From assembly GCF_032854445.1 (NCBI RefSeq), contig NC_088295.1, positions 13,689,385-13,753,384 of the forward strand: DNA of 64,000 nucleotides, given 5' to 3'. Under the pieces are notes generated by a model, which saw only the letters and a list, made by a program, of their open reading frames with translations, was not told the origin of the DNA and did no database searches. The number at the start of each line of letters is the position of its first letter. Within the stretch, counting starts at the first letter, position 1. The translations under genes were made by a program, and so were the position numbers. The DNA comes from Liolophura sinensis. Lineage: Eukaryota > Mollusca > Polyplacophora > Chitonida > Chitonidae. Of this stretch, positions 1-11,200 are shown one piece after another.

Positions 1-65
1 TCGTTTCATGCAAATGTAGCAAGATGCATCACGAGCTGGGCAATTCGTTCTTGAGTGAGGATAAC

Positions 66-575
66 CTAGACACCGGCTCCAGTGTCAGACTGTAATTTCT
101 CAGACAAAGATTTATCCTTGATACCGATCACAATTTTGCCTGGAATAAACTGTTCTTTTAGATCAACATATTCACAGTGTTCCGCCAAAATGAATAACTC
201 TGTGATGTAAGAATCTACAGGTTCTGGTTTCTGATGTCTCAGCTTGAATTTAGTTCTTTCAAAGGTCACATCTATCTTTGTCACGAAATGACCATCAAGT
301 TTCAGTTTTACTATCTCACAATCAGACATTTCTTCATCGGTCAAATTTAGTGAACTCAGGAATTCTCCCGCTTCTTCTCCCATAGAATAAATCAAATTAT
401 TTACCCGCGTCTCGCCATATCTCCTGTCCAACCCGGTTGCTTTTCTATACCTTTCAAACCGCTGGATCCATTTGGTCCATTCTTCTGGCTTGAAGGAAGG
501 ATTCTCGGGTGGACATATTTGGCTGTTTGCGAACGGTGTGTTGTCATTGTTGTGATTTTCTTCTGCCAATTTCAT
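66..575 (-). mobile_element. LTR-retrotransposon gag fragment (Ty3-like), fossil
   Basis: A reading frame of about 169 codons resembles the N-terminal capsid-type region of retrotransposon Gag proteins of the Ty3/mdg4 kind common in invertebrates. It has a W-x-x-W-I-x-R-F-x-R-Y motif and a later segment like those in Gag that precede the nucleocapsid. The element would continue leftward past the window edge, so polymerase parts and terminal repeats cannot be seen. I treat it as an old inserted copy. The family assignment is from pattern recognition only. Confidence 0.55.
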
Positions 576-1271
576 GACTCACGTTGTTTACGGACAGAGT
601 ACGTGCAACTTAAGTCTTGGAGTTAAATCTTCAGTGAAAAGTGCATTGCACATATGCACCGTATGCTTTCTAATGTCCATTTTTAGTGCAGGAGGAGACC
701 AGTGGCGCCACTGCCGCTACCCATGCAGTCTGACTTGGCGTGTATTATAACGTCGTAACTCACGCAATTTGATGCAACTTCCAGAACATTGGGACGTCAC
801 ACTCTGTCCTCCTCTGGCCGCTGAATCTGCCAACAGTGGCAGTCAGATTGACGAATGGAACGCACATTTTATTTTGCCGGCCACATCACATGATGTCGTG
901 ACATATGACATGCATGTAAACAAAAGCACATGTAACGTGAACGTGAATAAAGTTACAGCAGCCAATAATATTGTAAAAATAATTACTCTCCACGCCCATT
1001 GTCCAGCATGTCACTTGCGTTTGAATAATGATGACGTCACCCGAGGCAATAAGTTCTTGGTGTCGAAACCATGCTCATGGAGTTGGACATTATGAATGAT
1101 AAAAAGTATTTTTAACAGCATTTTGTTTGTTATAACGTTGACGTCCAACATATCAGTGCGTAGAGCTTGCGTTGTTACGTGTCGCTGACCCGTGCCAATT
1201 TTGGTAGCGATTATGACTGATTTTACAGACAGTGAATATAAGCGACTGACTAAAAGAAAGATGTTACACAC
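576..1271. other. Spacer without recognisable gene
   Basis: This stretch lies behind the start of the gag frame and could hold leader or terminal-repeat sequence of that element, but I could not identify repeat ends. Several TGACGTCA-like words occur (for example near 1031). A plus-strand frame at 769-1095 has no recognisable domain and I do not call it a gene. Confidence 0.35.
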
Positions 1272-1510
1272 TCAAAAAATAATCTGTTAATTTTAACAGA
1301 AAGTCTGTTGTCTGAGTTATGCTAGAATGTATTCTGTTATAATAACAAAATACTTTTTTCTTGTTCAACATAATATCATGTTAGTCTAATACAAGTTGAT
1401 TTAATGAATATTTCTGCTATATTTATTAGAATGATCTGCTGCAATAACAGAAAACATTCTAGCCTCACTCAGACAATAGAATTTCTGTTAAATTTAACAT
1501 TATTTTTTGA
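1272..1510. mobile_element. MITE with about 60-bp terminal inverted repeats
   Basis: The left end, starting TCAAAAAATAAT at 1272, reads into TTAACAGAAA and then a TCTGAGT/GCTAGAATGT segment. The right end, read on the minus strand from 1510, gives the same series with few differences, so the inverted repeats are about 60 bp. The element is only 239 bp and AT-rich with no coding capacity, as expected for a non-autonomous DNA transposon. No clear target-site duplication was found, so the superfamily is undetermined. Confidence 0.75.
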
Positions 1511-2243
1511 CAGTAGTACACTGCCGTTCGTATCTTTATTCAAATAATATTTATGTTTCTGGTATCATTGCAGTAGGCCTACACATATGTCATTACTGGT
1601 TAAAGCATGTTTCCTTAATGTTCTTTCAGTATCTACAATTAGGTATAACCAAATGTTAAGAAAAAATTCCAGTAAGTTTGACCACAAAGGAAACCACTGT
1701 GAGGAAAAATTTGTTCTGTAGAAATCTCCATTTTCTCTACGTCTTACAGGATTTTCCAAGATTGCCTGGGAAACCCGAAGACGTCATCAGCCTCGTTCTG
1801 GATTCGCTATATCGGCCAGCTACCGGTAAACTGCTCTGGTGGGAAGTCTCTCTCTCGAAGGGGTAAGATACTGTTATGGTCAGGAAAATGTGTAATTTCT
1901 GATATGAATATCTAATGATTATGTTCATTACAATTAATTCGAACACTACTGACTGTAGAAGCGCACATTCAATTTCAAATGTCAGCATCTACAACTGCGA
2001 ATTAATGGCGTCGAGGAGTTATAGGGGATTCCCCGTAGCCTCGCTTTGGACGGACATTCGCACCAGTTGCAACTGTTTAAGTAACAGTGATGAAAGGCAG
2101 AAATACCCAGTGACATCTGCTGACTTAATCCCTAAAGTTAGAAAAAGCAATCAAACTTTAAAACACATACAAGATTCTGATACCGCTACCGTTATACTGT
2201 TGTGTTATACAACGGCATCATTCAGTCACCTGCTTTTTTTCAG

Positions 2244-2280
2244 AGAGATGACAAAGGAAGACGAGTTCTGTAAACAATGA
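2244..2280 (+). promoter_or_regulatory. 5' UTR exon start with uORF overlapping the main start codon
   Basis: A pyrimidine tract and CAG precede 2244, marking a likely 3' splice site for the exon that carries the start codon. A ten-codon upstream frame starts with ATG at 2248 and stops with TGA at 2278-2280, overlapping the main ATG (2277-2279) in an ATGA arrangement. Such stop-start overlap can couple termination to reinitiation or dampen translation. Whether the uORF is used is unknown. Confidence 0.5.
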
Positions 2281-5200
2281 ATGGCTCAGCTGACTCTGTA
2301 GTTCCTCCCATCTCCGAGCCTGAGCCCACGGATGATGGAGAGCCACGACCTGAAGGTTCCCCATCCAAGGCGCCAGCTTGGTCTCTGCAGGGAGAAAGCC
2401 TGCATACCAGACTTGCCCACCTCATGGCAGAAAATGGCCGGCTTCATGGGAAACTGCGTGGCTACCAAACTCTGAGTAAGAGAGAGAGAAAAAAACTGAT
2501 GTTTTGGGCCATGTCAAACGTCACAAAAGGCCAGTGACACTTAAATCCATAATTACAGTGAGAATATTTTGAAAAGTTGATTTCAGTTTGCATGATCATT
2601 AATTCAGCAATCCTTTATGATAATTTCACCATTTGTGACAAATTTCTGGCAAAAAACAAAATAGGCCTAATCAGTTATGATGGGTTGGAGGTGGCAGATG
2701 GGGCTTAAAATGTGCAGGTGGAAATGGGAATCTACTGTGATTGGCATAATCTTAATCCCACCATACTTTGACTATTACCGGTAATCCCCTACTCCCCACA
2801 GAGAGTTTACCACTTGAAACAACAGCCCTCACAAGATATTATAGTATACAGTTTTTGAAAATGTATCTGTAATTTTTGGGAAGGTACAGTATATTATCCA
2901 TTGTTCACAACAGATTATATAACACCACTCCATGTCAATCAAAGTTACACCATCATGATGTTTAGGACCCTTCAACTGACGTCCGATTTGTCTAGTTCAG
3001 TGACAAGGGAATACCCTCAGCTGATATGAGGGGGCCTCCATGGCTCAGTTGATTTGCGCAGCATAATGACCCAGGAGCCTCTCACCAATGTTGTCGCTGT
3101 GAGTTCAAGTCCAGCTCATGCTGGCTTCCTCTTCGGCTGTATGTGGGAAGGTCTTCCAGCAACCTGCAGATGGTCGTGGGTTTCCGCTGGGCTCTGCCAT
3201 AATGCTGGCCACCATTGTATAAGTGAAATACTTGTATGGAGTAAAACACCAATCAAACAAATTAATAACTCAGCTGATGTCACATAAGGCAATAGTTTAG
3301 AAACAACTTAGAGTTTTGTGTTATTATAATCCTTACTTCTAATCATTATAATCTGTTATCAATCAGAATTAATGCTTTGACCCACCTTATAATGGCACTG
3401 TGACCACATATAAAATTACTCTGATACAAATTGAATGAAGGCATATGATGCCTCCTATCTAAAAGTTGTACAAACATGTATGGTCTACTATTACTATTTT
3501 TCAGCCCTTTCACTGGATTACATGGTGTGTTATTGAACATAGATGTGTACTATGCCTGCGGCATATTAAAGACAAATATTGTTAACGTCATTTCAGTATA
3601 GCAAAATTGCATCTGTTTGCATGTATAGATCAACTATTTCAAGAAGTGAAAGAAGAATGCTCTACTTTGAGAAAGGAGAACCAGAATTTAAAGGAGTCAA
3701 AAGGAGTAACTTCAAAAAATCCATATGAAAAAGAAAATGTTGTTGATGTGAGTTATTTTTTTTTTAAAAGAATTAATTGACCCAATGGACATTTCAAACA
3801 ATGTATACACCTGTATAAATGTTGTTGATTGGGATATTTCAGTTGAGATATTTGTAATTTTTGAAAAGTTCTTTTCATTAACAGTAATAATTGAAATAAT
3901 CATAAATACATATATGACTTGTAGTTCCTGGCTACCCACTCTGCCAGTATATATTCACAAAGATCCATCAGATTTTGTTTTTGTTTTAAGATTTTAATAA
4001 AATTTTAAAAAGATTGTAAAAGCTTCTGGAGAAAGGTGGTCTGGAAATGCCTTCTGTAAATTGTAGCATGTTTTGGCTATGCATTTAGCCTTTTTGTTGT
4101 TGATTTAGTTACAGTTGCCACACCCAGACAAGTCTTCACTGACACAGACAGGTGTCCAAGTAGGAGACCAAATCAGGAGCGATTCTGTAATGGAACAGGC
4201 CCCAGAGTCAGCTGTAAACAGGTCAGAGCCAACCAATGAAAACAAGGGAAGCAAAGAGTCAGGCTGTGGATTTGTGGCTGCTGAAAGAGGTCTTCAACTC
4301 TCAGAAAATGTCACCCTGGATTCTGATGTGATGGAGGAAAATGAGTTCATCAAGTTTCGTGACCAAGGTATTGGTGGGTACTACGTTCCGCCTAGTACTG
4401 GCTCCGGTTTAGTGAGTTCTGAGCTGTATGGACCTGGATCAGGACATCACATGTCCTTCTCACTAAGTGCATTGGACAAGGCTGGGCAGGTAATCATAAT
4501 ATCTGAGGTCTTGTGAAAACTGTTGAAATAGCTGATTTCTAGTCATTCTTGTTTCTTATGTCTACTGAAAAAACAAACTTTGCTGGACAGGGTAAATAGT
4601 GTTTTCTGAATCTGATGTGTTTATAGGGTCAGACTGCATTTTAATAAGGAAGTTTGTGACATAAATTTACAGGTCACTGCAGTTTGTCAGTCCTTCCATG
4701 AATTCTGTCTGCGAGCATGTCAGTCAAATATTATGGCCTAAACCAGATATAAATAAGTTTTATCCTTGGTCTTCCAAATAATTAACAGTTCACTGTAATT
4801 GTATGAATCACACATACATCTCCAATGCATTGTACCTTTCCTAAAACCACTATTGTTTGTACTTGTGAGAATTTCATCCAGTTGGATCTTGAAATGTATT
4901 TGTTTATACTGCCTAATTGTAAAACTCAGTAATGCACCGGGTTGAGGCATGATTATTAATTGGAGGTGTGATCATTAATTTGAGGCATGGTTATTAAGTT
5001 GAGGCATGATTATTAATTTGAGACATGGTTATTAAGTTGAGGCATGATTATTAATTTGAGGCGTGGTTATCAAGTTGAGGCATGATTATTAATTTGAGGC
5101 GTGGTTATCAAGTTGAGGCATGATTATTAAGCCGAGGCATGCTTATTAAGTCAAGGCATGCTTATTAAGTCAAGGCATGCTTATTAAGTCAAGGCATGCT

Positions 5201-8200
5201 CATTAAGTCAAGGCATGCTTATTAAGTCAAGGCATGCTTATTAAGTCAAGGCATGCTTATTAAGGCGGGGCATGGTTATTAAGGCGAGGCATGATAATTA
5301 ATTTGAGGCATGATTATTAAATAGAGGCACGATTATTAAGTTGAGGCATGATTATTAAGTCGAGGCATGATTATTAAGTCAAGGCATGGTTATTAAGGCG
5401 AGGCATGATAATTAATTTGAGGTATGATTATTAAATAGAGGCACGATTATTAAGTCGAGGCATGATTATTAAGTCGAGGCATGATAATTAAATGGAGGCA
5501 TAATTATTAAGTCAAGGCATGCTTATTAAGTCTTGATGCCAAATTTTCAGCTCACGAATCAAGCCCCAGTTAGTATGGCGGGGACTATGGAATCCCAGGG
5601 TGGTAGTCCAACGAGCATTAATGTGGCTGATGACCTGATGAACATGATACAGAAAACCAGAAAACTTGAGCAAAGTGAGAAAGCATGGAAGGTAAAATCA
5701 TACAACATCCTTTTTGTCATTATATTGACAGTAACATTGTTTGTATATTGTTCTCCCACCTTGTTTATCATTTGTTATCATGGTAATTATGTCAACATAT
5801 TTTTACAGATACTATTCTGTCTAGACCAATAAAAGAATATTTTAGTTGTGAATTCCAACATTTTTGACCTACTCGAGAAGCGTTAATCATTCTGCATAAT
5901 CAGATTATCACGTTGAAGTAATTCCATTCAGAGTTTACCTGTGGGATTTTGTTCATGGGACTAGTACACTTCATGGATGTGTGGAGGACATTCTAAAATA
6001 AAAATCTGAGATGTCTAGGTTATTAATTAAAAATACATTCCAAACTTTAATTAATTCCAAGCTGAAATCAGCATTAGCTGAATGTAGATCAATGTAGAAA
6101 ACCATTTGCAAATCTTTTTATATGTCTATATATATGTGTGTGTATTGACAGGCTTTTGCCACCACTCTTCAGACTGAGTTACAAGAAACAAAAACAAAAC
6201 TGAAAGTAGAACTCGGAGAGAAAATCCACAACATCTCATTGCTGAAAGGAGAGAATTTAATGCTTCTTCGTAAGATAAAGAAAATGGAACATGAAAGAGA
6301 TGCCCTATCCCCAGCTGATTCTGTGTCGTCTGAAACAGCAGTCATGGTTGCTGACTGGGTCCATGTCCCCAAACAACAGGTATGTTGTATATCTGAGTTA
6401 TCGTCATAAAATGGTGAATCATTTAATTGCCTGAATACAATTCCCACAAGAAGATATCAAAGATCCCATGTTATCCCATGCCAGGATTCAGCTCATTATA
6501 AATTGTTGAATGTCCTTAAAATGCATGTATATTTCACTTCTCTGATGACAAGAAATGAATTAAGTTTATGTTAGTATCTACATTTGTATAATATTATTTA
6601 GTTATTGGAATAATAATGCCTAAATCAATCTGCAAGGGTTTTTTTATTTTTTCTGTGCTCTCTTCAACCAGAAGGTCTTTCATTAGCCTGTGTTCTGTCT
6701 GATTAGTCTGCAGATCCAGCTACTACTGGTGCTGCTGAAGAGAATAATGTGCTAGTCCTGGAGAGAAAACTGCAGTTTCTGGAGATGAAGAATAAGCAGG
6801 TGGGTGTGTCAAACTGATGTATTACTTGTGTGGTTTATTAAGATGAGGAAAGCATTTGTTGTGAGAATGAAATTTTCTCAGTATAAATCATAGCTTGTAT
6901 TTAGGAAATAGATTATAACATGCTTCTCAGGTTTTAGTCTTGTGTAAAGCTCATAATGTACCACCAAATGTACTAAAACCCAAAACTTTTAGGCCTTGGT
7001 TCATTTATTTTACCATAAATTAAGGAATCCCTGCGTGTTTGTGTTCCTTTGATTTGTTTTATTCGATTGACTTCACTCTTGTTGAGTGCATTATTAAGGG
7101 CTCAGTGATGTGTGCCATTACTGACAGACTGGAATTTGTTGACAGCTTTGCTGCATAGCCCTCATTCTATCCAGACATCTATCTCCAGAGTTTTCCGTAA
7201 CTTATGTATGGCAATTTTTTCAGCTGTCTCAGGCCAATAAAGACTGGGAGGCTTACAGACGTATAAATGAAACAACTCAGGAAGAAAGGATGCAAGAGCT
7301 ACGACAAAATCTGGAAATCAGCAATAAAGCACTAATTGATCATGAAGTTAAGGAACAGAAACGTCAGCGTGAAATTGATAAGATTTTGATGACATCAAAG
7401 AGGCGCTGCCAAGAACTGGAGGTGAGAAGGTCATGTAAGAAGGAGTGCATATCATATCCCAAAATACTTTGCAGAATGGCACAACTTCCATTTTTCCAGG
7501 AACAAATACTTTTCCGTCTTCATGTGCCCACAGCAGCAATGCTACTAAAACTTGTTAGGGTGTGATTTGGTTCATATTAGTTTTAGTCTCCCGTTAGCCT
7601 GTGACAAGCCATCGACATGTGGTATGTAATCACCTGAGGCTTTATTATAGAATGAAACTACTGCAAGACGGCAAACCTGTGTATTATATTTACTTGTATT
7701 CCTTTTCTTTTTTTTTATCTTGTGCTGTTTTGAAAAGAAAAGCAGGAAGTTTTTAACAAAAAACAAAGCCATATGTTTCATGTCTGTTGTATGCAGGATG
7801 AAATGGAAGAACTTAAATATGAGCTGGACCAATCGAAGGAGCATTGTAAAGCATTAGAAGAAGAACTTCGCCATTCACAGCAACAGGTATTATTAATCTT
7901 CTCATTTCCTTGTGGGTGGATTAAGTTTCTTTGTGTTCTTTGGATAGAAATAAAAATACACACATATTTTGTGTGTTGTTTAATCTCCATTCATACAGTT
8001 TTGAAGTCTGAGAACAAACCTGGCCTTGGACTGGGAATTCTTTCAAATTCCATGGCTATCAGTGTGGGGCCTTGGCAACAATATAAGTGGTCAAAGACTA
8101 AAAGTCTAGCTTTCATTGAAGACCAACTATCTTGTGCCAGTATGGTGTGTATATTTGTATGTCACATGTGGGAAAGTTTGTCGGTAACTTGCCAAGGTTA

Positions 8201-11200
8201 GTGGTTTATACCGGTCACCTCAGTTCCCTCCATCCATGAAAATGGTCATCATTGTATTGGAAAAATTGTTGAGTATAACCACAGTGTTAAGCAACAATCA
8301 AATAAATGTAAATAAATAAATTCATTGTGCAGCAGATGAACCAGTTGTCTGAGTCTGCAGCTCACCAAGCTACTGCAAACGTCACACCCACAACAGACTC
8401 TCATCTAGAGGAGATTGTCAATGAAAAGGAGGCTCTAAAACAACAGGTGAGGACAAGATGATTAAGATGCTCTGAGCTGTGACATAGAAAGAAAAGCTGC
8501 ATACTTCCGATGTGGTTTGTGGTTTCTATACAGCAAAACAGCTTTTGTACCTAAAATAGTAAAATGAGCATTGTTCTATTGGTTGATGACATCTAGTTGG
8601 GCATTGTGTTATGGGTTGATGATATCCAGTTGGACATTGTGTTATGGGTTGATGACATCCAGTTGGACATTGTGTTATGGGTTGATGATATCCAGTTGGT
8701 CACTGTGTCATATGTTATTAACACCTGTGTGCTATGGCTTAAGAAAGTTAGCACGAATTAATGAGTATGAAGTTTTCATGAAGTTTATCTAGCCATGATT
8801 AAAAAAACGTTCCTTGGTGGTAAGTCCTACTTTAAAGGTTTTATTGGGCTTTTGATAAAAAATTTTTTCTCACTTTAAAATCACATTTGCCAGAATAAGA
8901 AAATGATTTCTGTACCAACCAACCTTATTTTTGTCTGGTAGCTTTGAGTTTCCCAGAAGAAAGAACTGTTATGCTGGTGAGCATAGTACTTAGGTGTTTT
9001 GCTTTGGTTACAGTTGACAATCTTCCAGGAGGACTTCGATAAAGAACGAGCTGACAGGGCAAAGGCCCAGGCTGATAAAGACTCCCTACAGAGGCAAATT
9101 ACAGAGCTGACCAAGCAACTGAAGAGAGCGCAAACTCAGGTATTTCCTTGCATCCATTCAGCAAGAGCAAACTCCCAGGTTGGTCTGACTGTTCCATCAA
9201 TGGCATTATCTTATTTGTACAAAAGTGTGAACAACATTTGCATTAAAGGTGGAGAGAACGTAGACAAAGCTCAGACAAAAGAGTGTAAAACATTAATATG
9301 GTCTTCAATATTTTGTTCAGTTTGTCATTGTAAAGAAAAAGACACTTGAACATTGCTTTCATTATCTTGCCGTTATGAAGTAAGGGGAGGTATTGTGCGT
9401 GTGGGGGAGAAGTGGTGTTGGTACCAGTGTTGGTGTCAGTGTCTGAGTAAGGTTTTATGTTTGGGTCAGTTGAGGAAGGTTTTATGTTTGGGTCAGTTGA
9501 GTAAGGTTTTATGTTTGGGTCAACTAGTCTCACAGTCTTCCCATCACCTTTATGAAACTTGGTGGGAATAATGAACATGATTTGGACATTTACTCATTTT
9601 GAATAATTAGGGATATTTGCACTTTTAGCTCTGGGTTACGAAGTAAGTTTTTTTTGTTCCGGTCAGCTGTTGTCAAAGTTTTCACGATATGTTCATGAAA
9701 CTTCTTGGGCTGGATAAACATTATTTGAAGATGTTGACATTATATTTGATTTTTCTGTTTGGGTAAAAACTATAGTTTTTGGACTTGCTGTGTATATGTA
9801 GCCTCAGAGTAAGGTTTTATGTTTGGGTCAGCTGTTATCAGTTTTCAGCATATCCTGTGTAAGCTTTAGGGATAGTATGTATATATATTGATGAAAAAGA
9901 AAAAGAAGATGATCTTTAATTTATGTTATCTCTTGAATAGCGGATATTGTGTGGCTCTATATACATCTATACAAGTCCAGCATTAGGTAGTGTAATGGCT
10001 GATCGACCCGTTTAAGTATAATAGGTCAGGTGAGAGGGCTTGCTTGCCTTTGGCAAGTCGTCTCAGTGGGCATCACTAGATAAAAGAGCAGTGGAAGTCT
10101 GCCCTGCATAAATGGAGGTACATTGCATCACACACCCTAAGGATTCCTTGTCGTCAGTGATGAAAAAATGTTAAGTATGACGTTAAGCCCCGATCAATCA
10201 CTCACTCACTCTAAACATGGTTTTCACACCAACATTCACACTGTGTGCACACCATGAAGACACTACTTGCTCAACATGAATTAAAATGTCATGTCAGCTG
10301 AGGCTGATTTTTCAAATAACTAGCATTTCCTCTTTCATGGTGTTTCATCTGGTTTTGGCAATGTGTTTATGTTTTCTTCTACTTTAAAGTATTAAGAAAA
10401 CATGTAAGAAAGTTTTGAGTACAAAAAAGCAAAAGTTGCTGAATTATTCTCCTCACTGGCTTGTTTGTTCTGGTGACAAATAACTTTTTAAGCAGGATTT
10501 GTTCAAAGAGCTGGCAATAGAGGAAACCATCCATGCCATTTACCTTGGATGAGTACAGGTGAGGCAGACTGATCTGGCTGTTAGTGTTAAAACTGCTGTT
10601 GTTTACTTGTACTGTTACACTGTTGAAAAAGCATTGCTGTAGATTGACATTTAATGTGTCTGTGATCCAGATATAAGTCATATGAAGGAATATTAACAGT
10701 GAATGTGGGTCACTGTTTGGTAACTTTGCCTGTCTTTGCAAGTTTCTGGTTTTCTTTGCGCTGCAGCAAAAAACTTCTGATGAGACTTTGCAGAGCACTT
10801 TATCTGAGAATGAACGACTGCAACAGCAGGTCCAAACCCTCAAGCGACAGGTGAACCTTTCATTTCACACTAGCTCGAAAAAGTATCTTGAAATTTATAA
10901 GTTAAGAAGAAAACATTTTACATTAATGATTGTAGCTATTTTTAATGAAAAACAATTAAAGTTGTTTAGGAAATATAAAATTTAATAGAAGTTTATTTCT
11001 AAAAATTAGAAAAAGATATTATTCAGTATATGTCCTTATTAACTAATGTACTTGTTACACGTGCAGCACATGTAGTTGTAATGTATACTTTAACTTATGG
11101 ACTTTTCTCATTGTTATCTAGCTACGATCAACTGAAGATTCACTACAGAAATGCCTACAAGAGGGGGATCAGCTACGACAACAACTGCAAGACAAAATCA

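Noticed and set aside
769-1095. 108-codon frame
   Set aside because: It has no recognisable domain and lies in probable element-associated or promoter DNA.
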